Origin: Lacticaseibacillus hegangensis
Lineage (GTDB): Bacteria; Bacillota; Bacilli; Lactobacillales; Lactobacillaceae
DNA length: 56,928 bases
NCBI RefSeq assembly: GCF_003946465.1
Contig: NZ_RHOL01000002.1
Location: 1 to 56,928 of the forward strand
Reading direction: 5' to 3'
Below the pieces are notes generated by a model. It was not told where the DNA came from. It saw nothing but the letters and a program-made list of their open reading frames with translations, and made no database searches. The stretch's first letter is position 1. Each line of letters begins with the position of its first letter. The translations under genes and the position numbers were made by a program. Positions 33,609 through 40,905 of this stretch are shown here, piece by piece.

Positions 33609-35405
33609 TTATTCCTCCTTTGTTTTGCTACCCTCAACCAGTGGGTGGTCGACCCGCTTCAAACTGTCGGTATACCGTCCTTCGGTTTCAAATACGATCA
33701 CCGTGTTCTCGCCTGCGTGGAGCAGCGCTTTTGGCACGTATAGCGAAACCGTCGGGCCCAGATCCCAAAATCTGCCGACGTTAAACCCGTTAACCAGCAT
33801 CACCCCCTTACCAAATCCGCGACAATCAAGGTACGTATCTTGCGGTTCATCAACCGTGACTTGGTACTGATAGAAACTCGGGACCCCAGGTACCCACTTT
33901 CGAGCAAAATCGAGCTGGGCGGCGCGATCAAGGTCCAGCGCGTATTGCACAAAGTCTTGGATAAAGTGCAGATCGACCATCACGCCAGTCTGGATTCCCT
34001 TGCGCTGCGTCGATGACTCGAGCTTGGCGCCATAGTTCACTCGGCCCATGTTTTCCACCAGCACATCCAACTGGTGTTGGCCAGCTGCTTCAGGCAGGGG
34101 CAACGGCTCGCCGATGGCCTCCTGGTACTGCGTCCCGAGCCACTTTTCATCAAGAAAGGCCTGAATGCGGTCACGCGCGTCAATGATCCGCAGCTTGGCT
34201 GCACGCCCGGTATCTGGTGCCGCGAGAAGCGGGCGGCTGCGATACAGCGTATAGCCGCCAGTTTGCCCCAGCGCTTCCTGGGTTTGCGGGTACTTGGAAG
34301 CAACTGGGGTGGCCAGTTGATCGAGGACCGCGAACAGGGATACTTTAGCCGTCAATGGATGCGTCGCCGGCGGCAGGGTCGGCTTGATCAGCGGCTGAAA
34401 CTGCGGCAGGTCCGGCAGCATTTCGTGAACCACCCGCTGAATAGCAAAGTACTTGGGCGTTGGATTGCCCTGCTCATCAAGTGGGGCGTCATAATCGTAC
34501 GAGGTCACCTGCGGCAAATCGTGCTGCTGGCGCGCCGAGGTCCCGTTCATGAACCCAAAATTGGTCCCACCGTGAAACATGTAAAGGTTTAGCGAGCCCC
34601 GCGCCAAAATTGGTCTCAAAGCCGCCGCAGTTTCGTCAGGGGCGCGCTTGACCACAGACTCACCCCACCGGTTGAACCAGCCGGTCCAAAACTCCATGCA
34701 CATGAGCGGCCACGCGCGGCCATGCGCTTGGTGAAAGTCCGCCAGCCGATCGAAATGATGTGCCGCGTGGCCGCCAAAATTGCCTGTGGCCAAGATGTCG
34801 TCGTCAATCAGACTGCCAGCTTCCAGCGCTGCCGGCCAGGGCCCATCGGAGGTAAACAGCGGCACGTCCACCCCGTGCTGGCGCATCAGCTTGGCCAGCG
34901 CGCGCATGTAATCATGATTCTCGCCGTACGAGCCGTACTCGTTTTCCACCTGCATCATCAACACATTGCCGCCGCGCGTCACCTGACAGTCAACCAGCTG
35001 CGGCATCAGAGCGTCGTAATAACGGTCAACCGCCGCCAAAAATGCCGGATCATCTGAGCGCAGTCGCATGTGCTTGGTCAAAAGCCAGGTAGGCAGCCCG
35101 CCAAACTCCCACTCGGCGCAAATGTACGGGGAAGGGCGCACAATGGCATGCAGGCCAAGCGCCTGGGCAAGGCCCAAAAAGTGTCGGAGATTTCGGCCCT
35201 CGGTGAAATCAAACTGTCCTTCATGGGCCTCATGCAGGTTCCAGGGCACCACGGTTTCGAACGTGTTAAACCCCAGCGCCTTCAAGTTGGTCAAACTGTG
35301 CTGCCAATCAGTAGGATGAACCCGAAAATAATGAATCGCCCCGGACAGAATCTTGAATGGCTGCCCGTCGAGCAGAAAGTCGCGGGCCACGGAAAAAGTT
35401 GTCAT
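33609..35405 (-). CDS. gnbG: GH35 beta-galactosidase (galacto-N-biose-cleaving)
   Basis: 598 residues, cytoplasmic. The GH35 barrel starts with GAIHYFRVHP. Acid/base Glu156 is in QVENEYGSYG, nucleophile Glu238 in CMEFWTGWF; C-terminal beta-sandwich domains follow. In the L. casei gnb operon the equivalent enzyme splits the beta-1,3 bond of (phosphorylated) galacto-N-biose to galactose and GalNAc-6-P, and operon position here is identical. It could also act on lacto-N-biose. AAGGAG precedes ATG 35405. Confidence 0.93.
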   Translation of the reverse strand: MTTFSVARDFLLDGQPFKILSGAIHYFRVHPTDWQHSLTNLKALGFNTFETVVPWNLHEAHEGQFDFTEGRNLRHFLGLAQALGLHAIVRPSPYICAEWEFGGLPTWLLTKHMRLRSDDPAFLAAVDRYYDALMPQLVDCQVTRGGNVLMMQVENEYGSYGENHDYMRALAKLMRQHGVDVPLFTSDGPWPAALEAGSLIDDDILATGNFGGHAAHHFDRLADFHQAHGRAWPLMCMEFWTGWFNRWGESVVKRAPDETAAALRPILARGSLNLYMFHGGTNFGFMNGTSARQQHDLPQVTSYDYDAPLDEQGNPTPKYFAIQRVVHEMLPDLPQFQPLIKPTLPPATHPLTAKVSLFAVLDQLATPVASKYPQTQEALGQTGGYTLYRSRPLLAAPDTGRAAKLRIIDARDRIQAFLDEKWLGTQYQEAIGEPLPLPEAAGQHQLDVLVENMGRVNYGAKLESSTQRKGIQTGVMVDLHFIQDFVQYALDLDRAAQLDFARKWVPGVPSFYQYQVTVDEPQDTYLDCRGFGKGVMLVNGFNVGRFWDLGPTVSLYVPKALLHAGENTVIVFETEGRYTDSLKRVDHPLVEGSKTKEE

Positions 35406-35456
35406 TGCTGCGCTCCTTCGCGGTTCGGTCCATCATCAAGTGCGGCTGCCGGCGTC

Positions 35457-36617
35457 TCAGTCTTCCGCCTGGTAAACCAGCGCACCGTCCAAGTGGGTCT
35501 CCAGCAGGTGCAAGTCGGCATCGAGGACCAGGTAATCGGCCTCTCGCCCAGGTAAAATACTGCCGCAGTGCGCTTGAATCCCACAGGATATCGCTGGCGT
35601 TTGCGTCGCCATTTTGACAATGTCCGCCGGGGTGGCCGCCCCCCATGCCAGCAAATTGGCCAGGGCGTCTTTCAGCTGCAGCACCGAGCAGGCCAGGCTG
35701 TCGCCGTCTTTCAGCCGGGCCATCCCGTCCTTGACGTAAACGGCAAATTCGCCCAAGGTGTAATCGCCATCTGGCATCATCCCCGCCCGCATGCAGTCAG
35801 TGATCAGCGCGACATGCTCGGGGCCGACCAGGCGGATCAGCATGGCTGCGACTTCAGGCCGGACGTGGTGGCCGTCGCAGATCAGCTCATCGGTCACCCC
35901 GTCCAGTGCCATCGCGGCGCCAACCATACCCGGCGCGCGGTGGCTGAGCGGACTCATGCCGTTGAACGTGTGCGTGAACACCGTGGCACCTGCGTCCACG
36001 CACGCCTTCGCCTGCTCAAACGTGGCATCGCTGTGGCCCAGTGCCACCACGGTGCCGGTTGCGGCAACAGCCTGGGTGAAGGCCGCGGCTCCTGGCCGCT
36101 CTGGCGCGATCGCGATCTTTTTGATTAAGCCGTTGGCTGCGGACTGCCAGGCTTCAAATTCGGCTACACTCGGGTTCTTAAAATACTTCGGGTTCTGCGC
36201 GCCCTTGTGCTTAGTCGTGAAATACGGGCCTTCGAAGTACAGTCCCTGTATCTTCGCACCAGATTCCTCACCGGCATTTGCCGCCACCGTGCTGCACACC
36301 GCCTTCAGCTGCTCAAATGAGCCGGTCAGCGTGGTTGGCAGCCAGCTGGTCACCCCGGCTTGCACCAGGTGCTGGCTCATTGCCTCAATGCCTGCCCAGT
36401 CGTTGTCCATGACGTCGTGGCCCAGCAGGCCGTGAATGTGCGTGTCGACCAGCCCGGGCGCGATCCAGCGGCCCGGCTGCTCGACGATGTCCCCAGCCGG
36501 ACGGGCTCCTTCTGGCAGGTAAGCCCCAAACTTACCGTCAGCTGTGATCTCGAGATACCCGCCAGTTTCCACCGTGTGTGGCAGAAAATATTTGGCGGCG
36601 TGAATGTACTCACTCAT
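35457..36617 (-). CDS. gnbF: N-acetylgalactosamine/glucosamine-6-phosphate deacetylase
   Basis: 386 residues, amidohydrolase superfamily, NagA/AgaA type. The metal-binding DTHIHG near residue 60, the LYFEGPYF Glu motif, ALGHSDATF, FTHTFNGMSPLSHR, CDGHHVRP and the catalytic Asp in LITDCMRAGM are all present. It removes acetate from GalNAc-6-P (or GlcNAc-6-P) in the cytoplasm. It sits between agaS-like gnbE and gnbG, as in L. casei. Confidence 0.94.
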   Translation of the reverse strand: MSEYIHAAKYFLPHTVETGGYLEITADGKFGAYLPEGARPAGDIVEQPGRWIAPGLVDTHIHGLLGHDVMDNDWAGIEAMSQHLVQAGVTSWLPTTLTGSFEQLKAVCSTVAANAGEESGAKIQGLYFEGPYFTTKHKGAQNPKYFKNPSVAEFEAWQSAANGLIKKIAIAPERPGAAAFTQAVAATGTVVALGHSDATFEQAKACVDAGATVFTHTFNGMSPLSHRAPGMVGAAMALDGVTDELICDGHHVRPEVAAMLIRLVGPEHVALITDCMRAGMMPDGDYTLGEFAVYVKDGMARLKDGDSLACSVLQLKDALANLLAWGAATPADIVKMATQTPAISCGIQAHCGSILPGREADYLVLDADLHLLETHLDGALVYQAED

Positions 36618-36638
36618 TTTTTCACTCCCCCTAGCGCG

Positions 36639-37820
36639 TCAGCGAACCGCTGGGTAATCGTGCAGAATCACACCCTTGACCACGCGATTGACCGTGCCGG
36701 TCGGCGACGGGGTGTCGGGCCGATTGCCGACCTTGACCGATGCCAGCAAGGCCAGCGTCTGCGCGAACATCACATCCGGCAGCGCCTGATACGCCTCTGG
36801 AAGGTCGGCGGTGCCATGGTCAAAGTAAAAACCGCTGCCGGCAAAGTTCTGCGCCTGCTTTGTGCCCACCGCCATGACGAGAGGGGCGATGTGGTCACCT
36901 GCGACTTCAGCCAGCAGGTCCAGATCGTACTGCCTGCTGTACGGGTCGTTGGCGACAAAATCAAACAACAGGGTCTGCGAATTCACAAAGCTCTTCGGGC
37001 CGTGGCGGAAGCCCATGGAACTGTCGAACATGGTGGCATACCGGCCAGCGGTGAGCTCAAGGACCTTCAGCTGTGCCTCGCGAGCCAGGCCGCTCAAGCT
37101 GCCAGTGCCCAGGTAGACGATGCGCTCAAAATCTTGGTCAACCAGCGCCTGAATGGCCGACTCGCGGGCAATCACTTCGCGGCCCATCGCGGCGACGGTC
37201 TGCACCCAGGCCTGCTTGGTTTCGAGGCTTGAGGTGTCGAAGACCAGCAGCGCGGTGAGCAGCATACAGGAGAAGCTCCCCGTCATCGCGAACCCTTTGT
37301 CGTTTGACCGGGCGGGTTGCAGCAACACCAGAGTCTGAGGCTCTGTCTGCGCTTTTTGGGCTAACTGACCATCCGGTGCACAGGTGATGCTAATCTGATG
37401 AAGCGAGGTCACAAGTTGTTCGGCCAGTGTCACGGTTTTCAAACTTTCCGGTGAATTGCCGCTGCGGGCAAACGAGACCAGCAGTGTCGGTTCATCCGGA
37501 GTTAGGTAATCGGCTGGGGCCGAAACGATGTTGGTGGTCCCTACCGACTCAAACGAGAAGCGGCGCCGGTCGCCGTGCGCCTGAAGGTATGGTGTCACCG
37601 TATCGCCGACGTACTGGGAACTGCCAGCACCCGCAAACACCACGCGTACCGGCTGGCCGTTAGCCTGGTCTGCGACTTGTGCGAGAAATGCGTTGATTTT
37701 CTCCTGGTCCTTGGTGTAATTGGCCAGTGCTTCAAGCCACAAATCTGGCTGTTGCTTGATTTCCGCAGTCGTAATCTGAGCACCCATTTGCGTCAGTGTT
37801 TCAGTTGATTGTTCAAACAA
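36639..37820 (-). CDS. gnbE: Galactosamine-6-phosphate deaminase/isomerase, AgaS type (SIS domains)
   Basis: 393 residues with two SIS domains. FAGAGSSQYVGD and LLVSFARSGNSPES form the first sugar-phosphate site; LGTGSLSGLAREAQLKVLELTAGR and the GFRHGPKSF block form the second. The family converts galactosamine-6-P to tagatose-6-P and ammonia. First structural gene after the regulator, in a 24-base gap. Also known as agaS in enteric bacteria. Confidence 0.92.
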   Translation of the reverse strand: MFEQSTETLTQMGAQITTAEIKQQPDLWLEALANYTKDQEKINAFLAQVADQANGQPVRVVFAGAGSSQYVGDTVTPYLQAHGDRRRFSFESVGTTNIVSAPADYLTPDEPTLLVSFARSGNSPESLKTVTLAEQLVTSLHQISITCAPDGQLAQKAQTEPQTLVLLQPARSNDKGFAMTGSFSCMLLTALLVFDTSSLETKQAWVQTVAAMGREVIARESAIQALVDQDFERIVYLGTGSLSGLAREAQLKVLELTAGRYATMFDSSMGFRHGPKSFVNSQTLLFDFVANDPYSRQYDLDLLAEVAGDHIAPLVMAVGTKQAQNFAGSGFYFDHGTADLPEAYQALPDVMFAQTLALLASVKVGNRPDTPSPTGTVNRVVKGVILHDYPAVR

Positions 37821-37844
37821 AGTTGTCTCCTCCAGTAAAGTGAG

Positions 37845-38561
37845 TTAGTGGTTAGCGTGCTGAACGTGGTAGACAAATTGGTCAGCGCGGGCAGCACTCA
37901 GCGTGTATTCGATAATGTCGCCAGTAGTCGTAAAGGCCGTCCGCCGGATTTTCAGACAGGCCGAATTAGGTGGTACGTTCAATAATTGCGCGTATTCAGG
38001 GGCCATCAGGTCGGCAAAAAAAGTCTCATCCACGGTGTCGATGTGAATGCCATAATGTGCTTGAAGCAAATCGTATAATGGCGTGTCCTTGAGCAAGGCT
38101 TTGTCGAGATCCGGCAGCGCCGCGACTGGCAGATAGCTGCGCTCGACCATCATCGGTTCGTGATCAGCCATTCGAACGCGATCAAGCACATGAACCGCCG
38201 CTCCGTGCTTAAGCCTCAGGTGCTCGGCGACCATCGGCGGCGCCGGGATCTGCCTCAACGCCACCACCCGGCTTTCCGGATGCCGCTTCATCGCGCCCAT
38301 CTGCTGGGTGAAACTGAACGCTGCGGCCACGTCGGCCCGATTGTCCAGCGGCTCGGCAACGAACGTGCCTTTACCCGGACTGCGGTAGATGAACCCGCGC
38401 AAAAACAACTGGTTCAATGCCACGCGCACCGTATTGCGACTCATGTGATACTGCTCACTGAGCGCCCGCTCCGAAGGCAGCTTGTCATTTGGCCGAAGCT
38501 GTTCGGTCACCAACTTTTCAAGTTCCTGCGTCAGCCTTTCAGATAACGAAGCTTTTGCCAT
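37845..38561 (-). CDS. gnbR: GntR/HutC-family regulator of the gnb operon
   Basis: 238 residues. The N-terminal GntR winged helix (LPSERALSEQYHMSRNTVRVALNQLF...YRSPGKGTFVAEPL) is followed by a UTRA sugar-phosphate-binding domain. It probably represses the operon and is released by a GalNAc-derived phosphate. ATG 38561 has GGGAGGTGATGAG upstream; the frame back to 38585 is not used. Being the first gene, it is autoregulated if the palindromes at 38585-38600 and 38735-38747 are its operators. Confidence 0.93.
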   Translation of the reverse strand: MAKASLSERLTQELEKLVTEQLRPNDKLPSERALSEQYHMSRNTVRVALNQLFLRGFIYRSPGKGTFVAEPLDNRADVAAAFSFTQQMGAMKRHPESRVVALRQIPAPPMVAEHLRLKHGAAVHVLDRVRMADHEPMMVERSYLPVAALPDLDKALLKDTPLYDLLQAHYGIHIDTVDETFFADLMAPEYAQLLNVPPNSACLKIRRTAFTTTGDIIEYTLSAARADQFVYHVQHANH

Positions 38562-38584
38562 CTCATCACCTCCCATTTGTCTCA

Positions 38585-38600
38585 CGTGGTACCTACCACG
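38585..38600. promoter_or_regulatory. Candidate GnbR operator 1
   Basis: CGTGGTACCTACCACG, a perfect palindrome with seven-base arms, contains TGGT-N4-ACCA, the operator form of NagR/DasR-type HutC regulators. It lies 23 bases upstream of the gnbR start. Confidence 0.65.
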
Positions 38601-38734
38601 GCCAACCTACGCCCGAAATGTTAGCGTCGTCAAACAGAAACACTCCAAATTTAGCAAGTTCTCTTAGTTTTTTAATTCAAGTACAAAAAGTCACCCGTGC
38701 AGGTAATTAAAAGGCTTATTTTAGAGGGCAAAAC

Positions 38735-38747
38735 AGTACCAGGTACT
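38735..38747. promoter_or_regulatory. Candidate GnbR operator 2
   Basis: AGTACCAGGTACT has six-base perfect arms around a central A, and shares the GGTAC/GTACC core with the palindrome at 38585. It lies just downstream (leftward) of an AT-rich stretch holding TATAAG- and TATAAA-like -10 boxes. Confidence 0.45.
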
Positions 38748-38889
38748 TTTGTCCTGTTCTTATACGTTTATATTTTAGATACGTATTAGTTATTTTATAT
38801 TCAAGCTTGCCGCTCCTTGCTCAGGCATGGGTTGTCCCCTTAGCCTGACCAAAAGTCCCTACGCTTTACTAAAAACCGAAACAGTCAAA

Positions 38890-38974
38890 AATATTAAATA
38901 ACAGCTCGTGGGCTTCAAGTCTGTTCCGTAAGCGCTTTCTCAACGGTTTAATTCGCACCGCTTTCAGTGAACAA
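38890..38974 (-). promoter_or_regulatory. Candidate distal gnb promoter with two cre-like boxes
   Basis: Leftward TTGAAG (38918-38913), 17 bases, AATATT (38895-38890). Two cre-like sequences lie upstream of it: GTAAGCGCTTTCT at 38928-38940 and, leftward, CTGAAAGCGGTGCGA near 38960-38974; each has about two mismatches to the 15-base consensus. They sit in a 573-base gap between gnbR and the divergent MarR gene, which has no credible coding frame. Several small hairpins also occur in it (TCAGGC/GCCTGA near 38820-38850, GGCAGC/GCTGCC near 38995-39012). Confidence 0.4.
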
Positions 38975-39068
38975 CCGGCCCCAAGTCGCCGGCCTGGCAG
39001 CTATCCCGCTGCCGTGAGGTTGAGGCTTCGCTCACTCGCGCCTTCCCCCCAACTGGACGGGCCTGAAC

Positions 39069-39096
39069 TTGTAAAACCAGTTGAATCTGTTATTCT
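39069..39096 (+). promoter_or_regulatory. Promoter of the third MarR gene
   Basis: TTGTAA (39069-39074), 16 bases, TATTCT (39091-39096). It is 38 bases upstream of the TTG start. Confidence 0.6.
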
Positions 39097-39134
39097 TAAT
39101 CTGTTGCCGGCAACCAATCAAAGGAGTCTTTCAC

Positions 39135-39569
39135 TTGCTCATCTTTAACGAATTTCCCGTCGGCGCAGCGACGCTCAATGTCGTTGCAGCACACCGGGCC
39201 AAAACAGAACAAGGGCTGCGCGAGCTGGGCGTGTACCCGGGTCAGGAAATGCTGCTGATGGCTTTGCTGCAAGACGATGCCGCCCCCAAGCCGCAAAACG
39301 TCTTGGCCGAGCTGCTCGACGTCGACCACTCAACCATCGCCAAGTCGGTTCGCCGCATGGCGGCAGCAAACATCGTTCAGACCCACCGCTCAGCGCAAGA
39401 CGGTCGCGTCACACTTGTCGCCCTCACTGCTTCCGGTCTGACCCTGGCCAAACAGGTCAAAACAGTTTGCCAAGCGGTGGAACAAGCGGCCACCGCTGCA
39501 CTGTCTCCTGAAGAGCAAGCCACCTACATTCGACTAGCTGGCAAAATGACGGCCGCACTAAAAAAATGA
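39135..39569 (+). CDS. MarR-family regulator
   Basis: 144 residues. The HTH is around NVLAELLDVDHSTIAKSVRRMAAAN, and the wing HRSAQDGRVTLVALTASG follows. It starts with TTG 39135, nine bases after AAGGAGT; the open frame to 39081 has no ribosome binding site and overlaps the promoter. It is convergent with the azoreductase gene; regulators of this type often control redox or drug genes, but no operator was identified. Confidence 0.85.
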   Translation: MLIFNEFPVGAATLNVVAAHRAKTEQGLRELGVYPGQEMLLMALLQDDAAPKPQNVLAELLDVDHSTIAKSVRRMAAANIVQTHRSAQDGRVTLVALTASGLTLAKQVKTVCQAVEQAATAALSPEEQATYIRLAGKMTAALKK

Positions 39570-39595
39570 GCCATCAGGCGGCTGCCCGATGGCTC
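39562..39595. terminator. Terminator between marR and azoR
   Basis: GAGCCATC (39568-39575) pairs with GATGGCTC (39588-39595). Read leftwards, a run of seven T follows, so it best terminates azoR. Rightward the tail is only TTACTT, and the stem overlaps the MarR stop. Confidence 0.75.
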
Positions 39596-39615
39596 TTACT
39601 TACACTTCACTGGTT

Positions 39616-40218
39616 TTAAAACGTCTGGCCCAACTGAACTGCCTGCTGCTCTGCCGCCGCAACGATTGCCTCGGCCTGATCGGGGAAGTGATCCATGCCT
39701 TCAACTGGCAAATCGATCACTTTTTCTGTTCCCAGGTACTCAAGGGCAGCGTGGACGTACTGGGTCGCTGGGTCTTTGCCTTCGTACTTACCGCCAGCGG
39801 CTTGAATATGCATGACCTTTTTGCCTGGCAGCAGCGCAATGTGACCAGTGGCGGTGTAACGGAAGGTCTGACCCACCACGGTGATTGCATCGATCCAGGA
39901 CTTCAGCTTGGTCGGGATACCAAGGTTCCACATGGGGTTGGCGATCACAATTTTATCGGCCGCCTTGAACTGATTCAAAGCATCACCGAAAACCGCCAGC
40001 TTGGCGCCAGCTTCTGCCGTGGGCGTTGCATTCGGTGCAAACGCGGCCAGCATCGCGCCGTCAAGTTCTGGAAAGTTTTCTTGATACAGGTCGCGTTCAA
40101 CAATCGTATCATCCGGATTGCTTGCACGATAGCGCTTCATAAAGGTTTCCAGGACTTTCATGCTGCGCGAACGATTGGGACCAAACGGATGGGCTTTAAT
40201 GACTAATACCTGACTCAT
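39616..40218 (-). CDS. azoR: FMN-dependent NADH:quinone oxidoreductase / azoreductase
   Basis: 200 residues, flavodoxin-like fold. The N-terminal VLVIKAHPFGPNRSRSMK binds FMN phosphate. NPMWNLGIPTKLKSWIDAI and the IQAAGG block are AzoR signatures. It reduces quinones and azo compounds with NADH. ATG 40218 has AAAGGAAG about 11 bases upstream; an open frame extending to 40527 is upstream non-coding sequence. Confidence 0.92.
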   Translation of the reverse strand: MSQVLVIKAHPFGPNRSRSMKVLETFMKRYRASNPDDTIVERDLYQENFPELDGAMLAAFAPNATPTAEAGAKLAVFGDALNQFKAADKIVIANPMWNLGIPTKLKSWIDAITVVGQTFRYTATGHIALLPGKKVMHIQAAGGKYEGKDPATQYVHAALEYLGTEKVIDLPVEGMDHFPDQAEAIVAAAEQQAVQLGQTF

Positions 40219-40378
40219 TGTATGTATCTTCCTTTCACGACCAGCTTTTTGGTTGCCGGCTACGTAAATAGCATAGCCTAGATAAAGGTGGCTGGCAACC
40301 TTTTTCTTGAAAACTCTCGTCTTGCCCGCGTGCGTAAGACGGCGCTGCGACTGTGCAAGAAAATCACCACCACGATGA

Positions 40379-40407
40379 TTGCAAAAAGCAAACGCTTGTT
40401 CGATAAT
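40379..40407 (+). promoter_or_regulatory. Promoter of the small gene at 40426, with weak cre
   Basis: TTGCAA (40379-40384), 17 bases, GATAAT (40402-40407). The spacer holds AAGCAAACGCTTGTT, a cre-like palindrome with two mismatches. Confidence 0.6.
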
Positions 40408-40425
40408 GGTGGCGAGGTGATCATC

Positions 40426-40773
40426 ATGTCTGTTGCCCAGGACGTCCGGATTCTGAACGAACGCATTGATGCCGCCTTTCGCAGGCGGTACAACACCCGT
40501 TACGTCTTGATGGCCAGCAAGGTTCAAGCGGACGGGGCAATTTCTTTTTTTATGAATATCTCACCCAAGGGTCACCGCCGTCGCTCCCTGCCCTTGCACA
40601 GCCTGAACACCGCCGACCTGACGTACTTTGAGCAGGTCATTGCCGGCGTGCGCGCCCACACCAATCTCACCATTTTTTACTGCGGCTTTGGCCCCAAAGA
40701 TTACTGGCCCAGCACCGGGCGGCTCATTGAGACCAGGCGGCGCGGAATCGAGATCAGCCCGCTGGACTGGTGA
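40426..40773 (+). CDS. Hypothetical small basic protein
   Basis: 115 residues, not recognised. Basic stretches (AFRRRYNTRYV, KGHRRRSLP) alternate with hydrophobic strands; no signal or membrane segment. ATG 40426 follows GAGGTGATC by three or four bases in an excellent Shine-Dalgarno context, and a good promoter lies 19 bases upstream. The frame back to 40288 crosses the promoter and is rejected. It stands alone and ends before a very long hairpin. Confidence 0.65.
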   Translation: MSVAQDVRILNERIDAAFRRRYNTRYVLMASKVQADGAISFFMNISPKGHRRRSLPLHSLNTADLTYFEQVIAGVRAHTNLTIFYCGFGPKDYWPSTGRLIETRRRGIEISPLDW

Positions 40774-40813
40774 GCAGCGACCAAAAGTGCCCCTCTGCGT
40801 CAAATCAGTCCAC

Positions 40814-40870
40814 AAGGACCTCTGCGCCGCGATTCTAAACTCACATCGGGGTGCAGAGGTCCTTCTCTTT
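40814..40870 (+). terminator. Long terminator-like hairpin after the small gene
   Basis: AAGGACCTCTGC (40814-40825) pairs perfectly with GCAGAGGTCCTT (40853-40864). An inner CCGCGAT/ATCGGGG stem extends it. The tail CTCTTTTC is moderately T-rich. It lies about 40 bases after the stop and just before the convergent regulator gene. Confidence 0.65.
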
Positions 40871-40905
40871 TCGGCTGACCGCACTTGATGGCTCGGCCGC
40901 TTGCG

